A stretch of 64,000 nt of DNA from M30B19 sp041741535 (GTDB lineage Bacteria; Planctomycetota; Planctomycetia; Pirellulales; Pirellulaceae): NCBI GenBank assembly GCA_041741535.1, contig JBGSJV010000162.1, positions 8,019 through 72,018 on the forward strand, read 5' to 3'. Under the pieces are notes generated by a model. It was not told the DNA's origin and searched no databases. It was given only the letters and a program-made list of their open reading frames with translations. The translations under genes and the position numbers were made by a program. Of this stretch, positions 44,279 through 54,397 are shown piece by piece; position 1 is the stretch's first letter; every line of letters starts with the position of its first letter.

Positions 44279-44601
44279 TTTTCATTTATTCTATTGCCAA
44301 CAAATTATTGCGTGGCGGACTGCGACGTTCTCGCTTCGACTCTGGGTTGAATTCCCTCTATCCAAATGGAATTCAAAACGTCGGGCCAATTGGGACGTGT
44401 CCGATGTGTCCCCAATTCGCGGCGCGAATGATGCCCAATCTATGGGACGCGAGTCGCCAGTGATGTTCTTGGCCATTGTAGCACCGTGATCTCCATGGGC
44501 GGCTTTCACGGTGGGAGTGTTTGCGTTTTGACTGGGAAGGACTTACAATCAGAGTCCCACCTTTGGCAAAGCATCCTTTCCACGTCGAGGATCCGCGTCT
44601 T
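44279..44601. other. Intergenic region between tRNA-Gly and DUF1501 gene
   Basis: About 320 nt with no recognised gene. The first few Ts after the tRNA may end its transcript. The DUF1501 gene promoter should lie in the second half. Confidence 0.35.
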
Positions 44602-45978
44602 ATGTTGAATCTTACATCTCAAGCCAAAACGCATACTTGTAATGGCAAAACGAGACGAGACTTCTTGCAGATCGGCACGCTTGGTGCGGTCGGCTTGGGA
44701 TTGCCCCAATGGTTGGCCGCTCAACAGGCGGGGCATTTGACGCCAGATGCCGATCGCAAATCGTGCATCATGATTTTTAATCTCGGCGCGCCAAGCCAGT
44801 TGGACACGTTCGACATGAAGCCCAACGCGCCGCTCGAGATTCGCGGACCGTTTCAACCCATCGCGACTCGTGGTGATTTTCAAGTCAGCGAAATTCTGCC
44901 GCGACACGCTGAAATCGCAGACAAGTTTTCCATCGTGCGTTCCTGTTACCACACGGCCGCAGCAGTTCATGATGCCGGTTGGCAAATGCTCCAAACGGGT
45001 CGTCAATTCACTGGCGGCGTCAATTATCCGCACGCGGGAGCAGTCGTTGAATATCTAAAAGGGCGACGCACGGATCTACCCGCGCACGTCGTTTTGCCCG
45101 AAACAATGGGCCGCGGCGGTGGTAATCTCCCCAATGGCCAAGCCGGCGGCTTCCTGGGCAAGACTTACGATCCGTTTGCCTTGATGGCCGACCCCAGTCA
45201 ACCAAACTTCAAAGTTCCGGATCTTCTGCCACCCACCGATCTGGGCGAAATTCGTATCGATCGTCGCCGCCGCATGCGAGCCGCTGTTGAAGAAAAGCTG
45301 ACCCACCTGGAGACCAGTGAATCGGCTCAAATGATGGACCAAAACTTTCAAGCGGCCTATCGCCTGATGAGTAGCCCACAAGCGCGAGCCGCGTTTGACT
45401 TGACGCAAGAGCCGGAACAAGTCCGTCAAAGGTACGGGATGAATCGCTTTGGCCAATGTTGCCTGTTGGCTCGACGTTTGATCGAAGCGGGCGTGCGTTT
45501 TGTCACGATCAATACGTTCCTAACGGTGTTCGATGAAATCACATGGGACATCCACGGCAGCAAACCGTTTACCACCATCGATGGCATGAAGAACATCGTG
45601 GCGCCCATGTACGACCAAGGTTACTCGGCGCTGATTGAAGACCTGCACCAACGCGGTCTGTTGGCTGACACAATGGTCTGTGGCTTGGCGGAATTTGGAA
45701 GAACTCCCAAAGTCAATCCCGCCGGTAGACGAGATCATTGGCCGCAATGCTTCACTTGCACTTTCGCCGGTGGTGGTGTCCAAGGCGGTCGAGCCATCGG
45801 AGCCAGCGATTCGATTGGCGCCGTTCCCGCCGAACGCCCCACAACTCCCGGCGAAGTTGTCGCCACCATCTTCAAAAGCATGGGGTTGGACTTGCACCAC
45901 GAACTACCGGGGCCGGGGCAACGCCCATTCCCGTTGGTAGATTTTGGGGTCCGAGAGATTAAGGAACTTTTTGTTTGA
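44602..45978 (+). CDS. DUF1501 protein with Tat signal
   Basis: This 458-residue protein has a twin-arginine motif (TRRDFLQIGTLGAVGLGL). The body reads SCIMIFNLGAPSQLDTFDMKPNAP and AEFGRTPKVNPAGRRDHWP, the usual sulfatase/alkaline phosphatase-like DUF1501 signature. Planctomycetes have dozens of these, usually next to DUF1549/DUF1553 cytochromes, as here. The substrate is unknown; carbohydrate sulfate or phosphate is often proposed. The start at 44602 gives a normal Tat leader. Confidence 0.92.
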   Translation: MLNLTSQAKTHTCNGKTRRDFLQIGTLGAVGLGLPQWLAAQQAGHLTPDADRKSCIMIFNLGAPSQLDTFDMKPNAPLEIRGPFQPIATRGDFQVSEILPRHAEIADKFSIVRSCYHTAAAVHDAGWQMLQTGRQFTGGVNYPHAGAVVEYLKGRRTDLPAHVVLPETMGRGGGNLPNGQAGGFLGKTYDPFALMADPSQPNFKVPDLLPPTDLGEIRIDRRRRMRAAVEEKLTHLETSESAQMMDQNFQAAYRLMSSPQARAAFDLTQEPEQVRQRYGMNRFGQCCLLARRLIEAGVRFVTINTFLTVFDEITWDIHGSKPFTTIDGMKNIVAPMYDQGYSALIEDLHQRGLLADTMVCGLAEFGRTPKVNPAGRRDHWPQCFTCTFAGGGVQGGRAIGASDSIGAVPAERPTTPGEVVATIFKSMGLDLHHELPGPGQRPFPLVDFGVREIKELFV

Positions 45979-45982
45979 TAAT

Positions 45983-46154
45983 GTAGGTTGCCAGTCCACT
46001 GGCAGCCGGCGGGTTAACCAACCCATACCCATCATTTCCCCCACGAGGGGAAGCAAAACCTAGATCCGATTTTTCCGCAGCAAGATACTTGCAACGACAT
46101 TGGCTGCCAGAGACTGGCAACCCACAATGGCTGCCTGAGACTGGCAACCCACAT
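45983..46154. repeat. Inverted and tandem 27-bp repeats between cytochrome-cluster genes
   Basis: A 27-bp unit TGGCTGCCAGAGACTGGCAA... lies at 46101-46127 with a near copy at 46128-46154. An inverted copy (GTAGGTTGCCAGTCCACTGG...) is at 45983-46007. The arms could fold into a large hairpin between the DUF1501 and DUF1549 genes, possibly acting as a terminator. Similar units are seen as interspersed repeats in planctomycetes. Confidence 0.8.
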
Positions 46155-46181
46155 TCCAATCCGCCCGAACGAGAAGTCATC

Positions 46182-48488
46182 GTGAAACACAAGCGAACTT
46201 TTTTCGACAAAGTCATCCCCATGCCGCGTCGCCAGACAATCGTCTCAACGGCGAGATTGGTATTTGGATCAATCGCGTTACTGTTGACCACCGCATTTCG
46301 CGTCGACGCGTCGATTACCACCGACGACCAAGCCGCTCCCGTCAACTTTTCGCGACAAGTGCAACCGATCCTGGCAAAGAGTGGTTGCAATTCGGGAGCC
46401 TGTCACGGGGCGCTGGCCGGGAAAGGTGGATTCCGACTTTCCCTGCGTGGCTACGATGCAGCGGCGGACCACTTCAGCATCACGCAGGAACTTCGCGGAC
46501 GACGAATCGATCTGTCGGATCCCGGACGTAGTCTATTTTTGTCGAAACCGTCGGGCGCCGTTCCCCACCAAGGCGGTCTTCGTCTCCAAGTTGATTCGCA
46601 GGACTATCAGATTTTATCTCAGTGGATCGCAGAAGGAGCGTCCGGCCCAAGTGCCGACGTCCCACCACTCCGTTCGCTGCAAGTCAGCCCCGACGTTTCG
46701 CGTCTGCTTCCCGGACAAGATATCCAACTGAAAGTCATGGCCCACTACGGCGACGACTCGGTCGCGGACGTTACCGCATGGTCGATTTTTTCCTCGACTG
46801 ACGAAGCGATTGCGGGGGTCGATCCCAACGGCAAAGTTTCGATCCGCGGCAGTGGCGAGGGAGCAGTGCTTGTGTGGTTCGACAGTCAAGTTCGACTCGC
46901 GCGATTAACGGTGCCGTTCCCAAATGACGTCGCACCCGAAGTCTTTGCGAATTCGACGCGGCGGAACTTTATCGATCACTTGAACTTGAAGCAGCTTGAA
47001 TCTCTCCAACTAACTCCATCGCCACGCTGCGATGACGAAACATTTTTGCGCCGCGCGACCTTGGATACTTTGGGCCGATTGCCAACCAACGAGGAAAGTG
47101 TGGCGTATTTCGCAAATCCAGCCGAATCGCGGCGTGACCAATTGATTGAAACGTTGTTAGCCAGTCCCTCGTTTGTGGATTATTGGACGTATCGTTGGAG
47201 TGATTTGTTGTTGATCAACGGCACGCGGTTGCGCCCCGAAGCCGTCAAAGCCTACTACCAATGGATTCGCAAGCAGGTGGAAAACAACGTACCCTGGGAT
47301 GATTTTGTGCGCCAGGTCGTGACGGCAACCGGGACGAGTTTCGAAAACGGTGCCACAAACTTTTATGCTCTGCATCAGAGCCCCGAAGACATGACCGAAA
47401 ACATAAGCCAAGCGTTTATGGGTCTCTCGATTGGTTGTGCTCGTTGCCATAACCACCCGTTGGAAAAGTGGACCAACGACCAGTATTACGGCATGGCCAA
47501 CATGTTCGCCCGAGTGCGCACGAAGGGCTGGGGCGGTGAACCTCGCAATGGTGATGGCCTGCGTACCTTGTATGTCGCCGCGGAAGGCGAGTTGGTCCAG
47601 CCCAAAACCGGACGACCGCAACCACCCGCTCCATTGGACGGCGATCCGCTACAGTTTTCTGATCCCAGCGATCGACGCACCGTCTTGGCAACCTGGTTAA
47701 CCGACCCGCAGAACCCCTATTTCTCCCGGGCCATCACAAATCGAGTCTGGGCGAATTTCTTTGGTCGCGGCTTGGTGGAAGCGGTCGACGATTTGCGATT
47801 GAGCAATCCGGCCTCCAACGAAGAACTCTTGGCGGCCGCTTCGCAACATTTGGTCGAACATCGCTTTGATCTCAAGCAATTGATGCGCACGATTCTGCAA
47901 AGTGAAACGTATCAACGGAGCAGTCAGCCGCTGGCCGAAAATCGCGAGGATTCGAAGTACCTGAGCCGGTACTTCCCGCGCCGACTCATGGCTGAAGTGT
48001 TATTGGATTCCATCGATCAGGTTCTTGGCACCTCGACGTCGTTTAAGGAGATTGCCTTCCCAGGCGCCGACCGTCAAGCGATTGACTTCTACCCGGAAGG
48101 TACCAAAGCGATCCAACTGTACGATACGGCCATCGCTTCGACCTTTCTCAAAGCCTTCGGACGGCACAACCGCGAGATCACCTGCGACTGCGAACGCAGC
48201 GATCAACCCAGCATGGTGCAAGTCCTCCATCTATCCAACGGGGATACGCTGAACCCGAAATTGGCCAAGACCGGCAATTGGATCGAGCAAGGCATGCAGC
48301 AAGGTTGGGACGACGCGACGTTCATCGATCAATTGTTTCATGTGGCTCTGATGCGAAAACCAAGCGACCAGGAACGACAACGTCTGCTGGCAGTGGCGCA
48401 AGAATACCCCGCCGCGGAACGACGCCAAGCACTGGAAGATCTCGTGTGGAGTGTCCTGACCAGTACCGAGTTTACTTTTAATCAATAA
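46182..48488 (+). CDS. DUF1549/DUF1553 planctomycete cytochrome-type protein
   Basis: This 768-residue protein has a signal region, then an N-terminal cytochrome-like part with CNSGACHG, a BIG2-like domain (PGQDIQLKVMAHYGDDSVADVTAWS), then DUF1549 (RRNFIDHLNL with LRRATLDTLGRLPTNEE) and DUF1553 (RTVLATWLTDPQNPYFSRAITNRVWANFFGRGLV), plus CARCHNHP. These proteins sit on planctomycete envelopes beside DUF1501 partners, and the pairing is well known though the reaction is not. The GTG at 46182 is my start choice; the ATG at 46221 is an alternative. Confidence 0.88.
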   Translation: MKHKRTFFDKVIPMPRRQTIVSTARLVFGSIALLLTTAFRVDASITTDDQAAPVNFSRQVQPILAKSGCNSGACHGALAGKGGFRLSLRGYDAAADHFSITQELRGRRIDLSDPGRSLFLSKPSGAVPHQGGLRLQVDSQDYQILSQWIAEGASGPSADVPPLRSLQVSPDVSRLLPGQDIQLKVMAHYGDDSVADVTAWSIFSSTDEAIAGVDPNGKVSIRGSGEGAVLVWFDSQVRLARLTVPFPNDVAPEVFANSTRRNFIDHLNLKQLESLQLTPSPRCDDETFLRRATLDTLGRLPTNEESVAYFANPAESRRDQLIETLLASPSFVDYWTYRWSDLLLINGTRLRPEAVKAYYQWIRKQVENNVPWDDFVRQVVTATGTSFENGATNFYALHQSPEDMTENISQAFMGLSIGCARCHNHPLEKWTNDQYYGMANMFARVRTKGWGGEPRNGDGLRTLYVAAEGELVQPKTGRPQPPAPLDGDPLQFSDPSDRRTVLATWLTDPQNPYFSRAITNRVWANFFGRGLVEAVDDLRLSNPASNEELLAAASQHLVEHRFDLKQLMRTILQSETYQRSSQPLAENREDSKYLSRYFPRRLMAEVLLDSIDQVLGTSTSFKEIAFPGADRQAIDFYPEGTKAIQLYDTAIASTFLKAFGRHNREITCDCERSDQPSMVQVLHLSNGDTLNPKLAKTGNWIEQGMQQGWDDATFIDQLFHVALMRKPSDQERQRLLAVAQEYPAAERRQALEDLVWSVLTSTEFTFNQ

Positions 48489-48502
48489 GCAGAGCTGAAG
48501 CC

Positions 48503-51481
48503 ATGATTCAATATTTCTGGAAATGGACGGCATTCCTAAGTTGGCTCGTGTTAAGTTCCGGTTCCCTGACTTGTTTCAGCATTTCTGCCGAACAAGTCGA
48601 TGACTACACGGAACGTGTCCTACCGATTTTGCAAAACCATTGCGTCGGTTGCCACAACCCGGACGAAGCGGAAGGTGGACTGGATCTATCGACCTATGAG
48701 GCAATGCTCGAAGGCGGCAGCTCAGGTCCCGCGATGACGCCCGGTGCGACCGCCAGTAGTCGCCTACATTTATTGGCGACTCGGAAGGCGGAACCCGCCA
48801 TGCCTCCAGACGAAGCGGACGCTTTGAATGAAAGCGAGTTGCAAGTCTTGGCCGATTGGATCCAATCGGGGGCTAAAGGACCTGCCGGCGCCAGCCCGCG
48901 TCCAACGCTGCGTGTGCCCAATGTAGCAGTCCAACATTCGAAACCCGCCGCCATCTCGGCCGTCTCACGAAGCCCCGATCGACAGACCGTAGCGTTCGGG
49001 CAATCCGGGCGAGTCGTGTTGACCAATATCCAGAGCTTACAATCGGGCGTGACGCTGGACGAGTTCGCGCAGACAACCGGATTGACGATCACCGGCTTCA
49101 GTGGCAAAGTCAACTCGGTTCAGTTTTCCACCGACGGTCAGCGTTTGGTTGTGGGAACGGGGATCGCTGGACTTGCGGGTGAGGTCCATGTGCTGGATCT
49201 CGCTGCGATTCTACCGGCCATCACTCAACACGATCAAGCGGCAGCCAAAACATTGGCGGACGTGACGCATCATACGTTCACAGGACATCGCGACTTGATT
49301 TATGCGGCTGTCATGTCGCCTGATGGAAAATGGTTGGCGACGGCAGGATACGATCGTGTCATCAAGATTTGGAATGCCGTAGACCAAAGTCTTCATGGTG
49401 AACTGCCCGGACATAACGGAGCCGTATTCGATTTGTGCTTCACACCTGACAGTACGACGCTCTTGAGTGCCTCGGCAGACCAAACGGTAAAGGTTTGGAA
49501 CGTTACCACGTTAACTCGTGCCGATACCTTTGGCCAACCCGAAGGGGAGGTCAACGCCGTGCGTTTCTTGCCAGGTCCACCGGGAGCTGGAATTCCGCGC
49601 GTGGTAGCAATTGCGACGGACAATCGCTTGCGAGTTTGGAATTGGAATCCAACCGCCCAGCCAGTACCCAATCCGCTGTTGGAAACGCGATTTATCGACG
49701 AAGCACCATTGGTGGCAATGGCGGTGGATCCTGCTGGCGAACAAGTGGCGATCGCCAGCCAAACTGGAAGCCTCAAGTTGGTTTCCACTCGCACATGGGA
49801 AGTATTAAAAACCTTGCAGCCGTTGGGTGGTACCCCGAGCGGAATGTTCTTTTCTACGGACGGTCAAACGTTATGGGCAACCGACCTCTACGGCAAGCTC
49901 CAATCGCGATCAACCATTGTCTCAATGGTCGGCGACGAATTGATTACTCAGACACTGGTGGAACCGACGTATTTTCTGGACTCGGAATCGCAAACCGTCT
50001 CCGAATCGGAACTTGCCGCGAACTCGAATCAGCCAATGTCCGCCCCACGCAACGTTCGAGTTGCGGGAACCATCTCCCAAGCCCAGGAAGTCGATCGCTA
50101 TCAATGGTCGGCCAACGCTGGCGAAGTCTGGGCGATCGATGTGGATCCGATTGGAGCCAACGCGACTGTCGCGCCGAATCATCCGACCTTGCCTGCCACG
50201 GGCGATGCCAGCGACCTGGATCCACTGATCACGATCCTGGATCACAACGATCAGCCGGTTGTGCAAACGCGACTGCAAGCGATTCGCGAATCGTATTTTA
50301 CCTTTCGAGGCAAAGACAGTATGCAGTCGGACGACTTTCGCTTGTTTGGCCAACAAGACATGCGACTGGATCAATTCTTATACGCATCAGGCGAAGTGAC
50401 TCGCTTGTGGATGCATCCGCGCGGCCCTGATTCCGGGTTTGATATGTATCCGGGCGGTGGCCAACGTTGGACGTACTTTGGAACCTCCCACGTGACTCAT
50501 GCCTTAAGTGAACCGGCCTACATCGTTCAGCCGTTGGCAAATGGCCAAAGTCCGCTCGACAATGGCCTGCCTACGTTCGACATACCCTATCGCAATGATG
50601 ACGACCCATATCGCCGTGCCGGAAAGGGAAGTCGACTTCTGTTCACAGCTCCTTCGACAGGCCTATTCACGGTGGCCGTGCAAGACGCGAGGTTGTTCGG
50701 TGGCGACAACTTCCGTTATCAACTGCGGATCCGTCCGGCGCAGCCCGAATTTCAAGCGTCGGTGACGGCCGTATCGGCGGGGTTGCTCCATGGAGCTGGC
50801 CGAGAATTCACCGTATCGATCGAACGCTTCGACGGATTTGATGGGCCGGTCGAGTTCACGATCGATGGACTGCCGCCGGGTGTCACTGTTAGTTCACCGA
50901 TCGTGATTGAACCCGGTCAGAAATTGGCTCAAGGCACGATCTGGATCGAAGCCGACCAGCCGTGGGCTGATTCCGTGCAGCCAGTGGTTATGGCGAAGGC
51001 CGAGATTCTTGGCGAGGCAATCACTCGGCCAGCCGGGGATTTAGGCGTTCTCAAAAAGGCCGACACAACTCAGGTTGTTCCTTGGATTGTCGCGTTAACG
51101 GCAGACAACGCGCAACCCGTTTCTCTTGCGGCAACAGCCGACGGCCAAGAAACCAAAGTCGTAAAACCGCAAGCCTACGAAACCGTTTTGCGAGTGCGAC
51201 GCGGCGGTACTATTTCAGCAAAAGTTTTGGTTGAACGTGGCGCTGCTCAAACCGGCGAAATTAGTTTTGGCAACGCGCTGGCCGCGCGCAACCCGGCACA
51301 TGGCGTCATTGTCGACAATATCGGCCTGAACGGTCTATTGTTGCTGACGGGCATGAACGAACGAGAGTTCTTTATCACCGCCGAAGCCAAGACCGCGCTT
51401 GGTCGCCGCCCGTTTTTTCTCAAGGCCGAAATCGACGGCGGTATCACAACGCTGCCAATTTGGTTGGAAGTCATCGAATAA
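48503..51481 (+). CDS. Cytochrome c (PSC1-type) fused to WD40 propeller and PPC domains
   Basis: This 992-residue protein has a signal peptide, then an N-terminal cytochrome c region (VLPILQNHCVGCHNPDEAEGGLDLSTY), then WD40 blades (FTGHRDLIYAAVMSPDGKWLA, ELPGHNGAVFDLCFTPDSTTLLSASADQTVKVW), then C-terminal pre-peptidase (PPC)-like repeats and a beta-rich tail. It starts 14 nt after the DUF1549 gene, so the DUF1501-DUF1549-cytochrome genes form one cluster, likely a periplasmic complex. Function is unproven. Confidence 0.88.
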   Translation: MIQYFWKWTAFLSWLVLSSGSLTCFSISAEQVDDYTERVLPILQNHCVGCHNPDEAEGGLDLSTYEAMLEGGSSGPAMTPGATASSRLHLLATRKAEPAMPPDEADALNESELQVLADWIQSGAKGPAGASPRPTLRVPNVAVQHSKPAAISAVSRSPDRQTVAFGQSGRVVLTNIQSLQSGVTLDEFAQTTGLTITGFSGKVNSVQFSTDGQRLVVGTGIAGLAGEVHVLDLAAILPAITQHDQAAAKTLADVTHHTFTGHRDLIYAAVMSPDGKWLATAGYDRVIKIWNAVDQSLHGELPGHNGAVFDLCFTPDSTTLLSASADQTVKVWNVTTLTRADTFGQPEGEVNAVRFLPGPPGAGIPRVVAIATDNRLRVWNWNPTAQPVPNPLLETRFIDEAPLVAMAVDPAGEQVAIASQTGSLKLVSTRTWEVLKTLQPLGGTPSGMFFSTDGQTLWATDLYGKLQSRSTIVSMVGDELITQTLVEPTYFLDSESQTVSESELAANSNQPMSAPRNVRVAGTISQAQEVDRYQWSANAGEVWAIDVDPIGANATVAPNHPTLPATGDASDLDPLITILDHNDQPVVQTRLQAIRESYFTFRGKDSMQSDDFRLFGQQDMRLDQFLYASGEVTRLWMHPRGPDSGFDMYPGGGQRWTYFGTSHVTHALSEPAYIVQPLANGQSPLDNGLPTFDIPYRNDDDPYRRAGKGSRLLFTAPSTGLFTVAVQDARLFGGDNFRYQLRIRPAQPEFQASVTAVSAGLLHGAGREFTVSIERFDGFDGPVEFTIDGLPPGVTVSSPIVIEPGQKLAQGTIWIEADQPWADSVQPVVMAKAEILGEAITRPAGDLGVLKKADTTQVVPWIVALTADNAQPVSLAATADGQETKVVKPQAYETVLRVRRGGTISAKVLVERGAAQTGEISFGNALAARNPAHGVIVDNIGLNGLLLLTGMNEREFFITAEAKTALGRRPFFLKAEIDGGITTLPIWLEVIE

Positions 51482-51493
51482 GGCGGTCGCTAG

Positions 51494-52138
51494 ATGCCTG
51501 AGTCGAAGCAGCAAAATGCCAATCAGAACACGATCCCGTCGGAGTCGACGGCCGTTCCAGTCATCGACGATTCCGCGTCGCGCGTGCATGGTCCCTGGCG
51601 AATCCTGGCCTCGCAGGTTCGCTATCAGGACCCGTGGGTCCAAGTCGTGCGCGACGAGGTGATTCGCCCGGATGGCTTGCCGGGAAGTTATTGCGTCATC
51701 ACCTTGAAACCGGGCGTCTGTGTGGTCGCCTTGGATAACCAAGGACGAGTGCATCTGACTCGCGAGTTCCACTACGCCGTTGGGGAAGAGACGGTCGAAG
51801 GCGTCAGCGGTGGGCGCGATGGCTCGGAATCACCTTTGATTGCCGCCCAGCGAGAACTGCGTGAAGAACTGGGGCTGTTGGCGGCGACCTGGATCGATCT
51901 TGGCCGAGTGGATCCGTTCACGGCCAACGTTTTCTCGCCCACTCAATTGTACCTTGCCATGGAGCTAACGCATTGCGAACGTGAACTCGAATGCACCGAG
52001 CAGATCGAACCCGTGGTCATTGGATTCCAAGAAGCGATCGAGATGGTCATGGAAAGCCGCATCACCCACGCTCCGTCCTGCGTCGCCCTGCTCAAAGCCG
52101 CCCGCCTTCTCGGCCAATCCCCCAAACGCATCACGTAG
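51494..52138 (+). CDS. NUDIX hydrolase
   Basis: This 214-residue protein has a complete Nudix box: Gly-x5-Glu-x7-REUxEExGU, seen as GRDGSE then RELREELGL. The region ahead (WVQVVRDEVIRPDGLPGSYCVI) resembles ADP-ribose pyrophosphatase members. It likely hydrolyses a nucleoside diphosphate-linked compound with Mg2+. It starts 12 nt after the cytochrome-WD40 gene and may be in the same transcript, but its role there is not obvious. Confidence 0.92.
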   Translation: MPESKQQNANQNTIPSESTAVPVIDDSASRVHGPWRILASQVRYQDPWVQVVRDEVIRPDGLPGSYCVITLKPGVCVVALDNQGRVHLTREFHYAVGEETVEGVSGGRDGSESPLIAAQRELREELGLLAATWIDLGRVDPFTANVFSPTQLYLAMELTHCERELECTEQIEPVVIGFQEAIEMVMESRITHAPSCVALLKAARLLGQSPKRIT

Positions 52139-52245
52139 CGACGCTCGCCAGTGCGCAGACAGCATACGGCATCACACAGCCACAATCGCCAGAGCGTGGA
52201 CAAAAACGCCCCCACCCAACAAAAACCATATCGTTTCCACTCGGA

Positions 52246-52440
52246 TCAATCCGGAAATCGAAACGAACCGCCCCCAACCCCTTCTTTTCCCGACTCATCG
52301 GAAGTTTGAAGAAACTCACGTAATGTGAGGTTTGGTTTCTTCTCGGGTTGAGCTTTTGTTTTCGCGGCGCACGCGGGCAAGAACAGCATGCTAGCAACGA
52401 GTGCCCAGACGAGCGGGCGAATAGTTCGATTGGTGAACAC
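52246..52440 (-). CDS. Small putative lipoprotein
   Basis: This 64-residue protein starts at a GTG and has a hydrophobic segment ending in a lipobox (VASMLFLPAC) and a short charged tail (TKAQPEKKPNLTLREFLQT). An AGGAGGAAAGG ribosome site lies upstream. No domain is known. It is short, so the call rests on the lipobox and the ribosome site. Confidence 0.65.
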   Translation of the reverse strand: MFTNRTIRPLVWALVASMLFLPACAAKTKAQPEKKPNLTLREFLQTSDESGKEGVGGGSFRFPD

Positions 52441-52773
52441 TGGGTTAGCCCTTTCCTCCTAGGAGGATACTCGCGAAATTCGGACCTGGAACGGCGCGTA
52501 CCCTAGCGAATCCGCCGGAATCCATCAACCCGAATTGCCAAAAACCCAAACGACAACTGCCGGCGATTCACCACCGGGACAGACAGGCTCCCATCGCCGA
52601 ATCAGGCTTCGTGACACAAGTCATTATGGAAAAAGTTACGAATGAATTCCGAAGGACCATTTCGTTGAGTTTGGATTTGACGATCATTGAAGGCCACTGC
52701 CAAAGCAACGAAGGGCTCGTAGCGTGTTCAATTGCAGCAATCCTACGGTTCCGAACCCGCCATCATCCGTTGA
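52441..52773. other. Intergenic region with a 14-bp palindrome
   Basis: About 330 nt with no clear gene. TCCTCCTAGGAGGA (52454-52467) is a perfect palindrome that includes the strong ribosome site of the lipoprotein gene; folding it would hide that site. The rest shows nothing recognisable. Confidence 0.45.
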
Positions 52774-53184
52774 TCAACCGAACTTACGCGACGCGACTCG
52801 GACGACGACCGCGGCCAAGGCGACATGCACGATCATTCCAAATAGATCAATTGCAAAGTGTTTGTAGACACCATGGGGGTCCGCGTCTGGTCCAAACATT
52901 CTGAAATAGGACACTCGAATAACCGCCAAGGCAATCGCAGTGCCCAGCACCATGGTCACGCCCAACCAAGCCGCGTACTGCCACGGCTTTTTCTTCGTCC
53001 AAAGCCGGGGGACCAAAACCAAATGATTGCAATACGACGCAGCAGCAAACGCAATCACCAGACTCGTTGTGACGATCAGCGCAAGTGCAAATGTCGGGTG
53101 GTAGTGATGCGTCAGCAACAGCCAAATCGCCCATACCGCCAACCAGCCCACCAGTGACACAACAATGGCCCGCTCCTGCGTCAA
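52774..53184 (-). CDS. Four-helix membrane protein of unknown function
   Basis: From a TTG at 53184 (AAGGAAAG upstream) this 136-residue protein has four hydrophobic segments, for example IVVSLVGWLAVWAIWLLL and AIDLFGMIVHVALAAVVVRV. I do not recognise the family. No motif is visible. The upstream in-frame ATG at 53268 would add a non-membrane leader and seems less likely. Confidence 0.55.
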   Translation of the reverse strand: MTQERAIVVSLVGWLAVWAIWLLLTHHYHPTFALALIVTTSLVIAFAAASYCNHLVLVPRLWTKKKPWQYAAWLGVTMVLGTAIALAVIRVSYFRMFGPDADPHGVYKHFAIDLFGMIVHVALAAVVVRVASRKFG

Positions 53185-53286
53185 ACAGCTTTCCTTGTCA
53201 AATGATCCAAAAGAACTTCTTTTCGGCCAACAACCTTCGACATCGTGGCTCGTCCAAAGGTCCCACACGGGCGATTGCCCGCATCA

Positions 53287-54273
53287 CTACTCCCCGGCTG
53301 CAACTTCAATTTCCAACGGTTCGGTTTGGATTTTACCTCGCCAGAAGTCGTCCGCCTCTTCATGACTTTCGTAAGCGATTTGCAGTCGGTATTTGCCAAC
53401 CCCCAGATCGGAAGTGAGCCAGTTCCAGCCGCTGGGGCTCTTCAATCCCAGACACACGGCACCAATCCGAGTGTGCACCAGCTGCACCGGCAACGCTACC
53501 ATTTCGCATTTGCCCGCAGCGACTCGAATCGGCTCGTGAACAAATCGTTCCGAGATCTGCCCAACAATTCGTTCGGAACCATCAACCGGTTCCAGGTACA
53601 GACGCAGCCCGTCACGCAAAACGAACGACATATCTTTGTCCGTCCGATTTCGGATGCAAAATCCGATGTTCGTAGTTTCTTCGTCATAGACTTCTCGAGG
53701 CCTCTGCCAAACGGACTGGGCCACAACTTCAAATTCCACTCCGCCCATGTGCACCGGTTTGGATCGAGCGGTGTTTCCTGCAAGATCATCAACCAGTCGA
53801 AAGTCGAACAGTACGACCTCATCAATCAACGTATCAAAGTCCCAACACTTGTATGAGGACTCTCCCGGTGGAACCAGTGACACTTCGGCAGAAATATCGA
53901 AGTACTCCACGCTGCCCGTCCGCCGAGCCAAAGCGCGAACGTGTAGTGCCTTGTCGAAATGGTTTTCGATGGAAAGAAATGGCCGTGTCGCTCCCTCGCG
54001 TGGGGGCGGAAACGGCGACGCCGAGGTTATGCCCAGTTCGATCCGGAGCGAGGACAGTTCCTCTTCAATCGGAATGCCCTTGGTCGGCTGCGTCAACTGG
54101 TCCCCGTTGCGAAGGAACTCGACGCTAAATTTCTCCCCGACGGTCGCAACAACTTTTTCTTGAATTTCTTTTGGATCGATACCGTCGTTGTCGTCCATTT
54201 CGGCTACCGCAAACACGGCCGGGAAAAAACTCAAACAAGCTACGAGGACCGTGAATGCCAGGAACTTCATCAT
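53287..54273 (-). CDS. Exported protein of unknown function
   Basis: This protein is about 328 residues. MKFLAFTVLVACLSFFPAVFAVAE is a clear signal peptide. The body is beta-rich, with FLSIENHFDKALHVRALARR and GFCIRNRTDKDMSFVLRDGLRLYLEP, two segments that look like repeats of an Ig-like or related module. No family name is recognised. Start 54273 or 54270. It is convergent with nothing and follows the same direction as its neighbours. Confidence 0.6.
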   Translation of the reverse strand: MMKFLAFTVLVACLSFFPAVFAVAEMDDNDGIDPKEIQEKVVATVGEKFSVEFLRNGDQLTQPTKGIPIEEELSSLRIELGITSASPFPPPREGATRPFLSIENHFDKALHVRALARRTGSVEYFDISAEVSLVPPGESSYKCWDFDTLIDEVVLFDFRLVDDLAGNTARSKPVHMGGVEFEVVAQSVWQRPREVYDEETTNIGFCIRNRTDKDMSFVLRDGLRLYLEPVDGSERIVGQISERFVHEPIRVAAGKCEMVALPVQLVHTRIGAVCLGLKSPSGWNWLTSDLGVGKYRLQIAYESHEEADDFWRGKIQTEPLEIEVAAGE

Positions 54274-54397
54274 TTGTTCTCTCTCGCTCAGGTTGCGCCA
54301 CAAAATAGGGAATCCTATCACCGGAACTCAGACAGCAGCGACTCCACTTTAGTTCCACACCAATTTGCCATAATTAGACCGCAGAACGGGATAAAGC

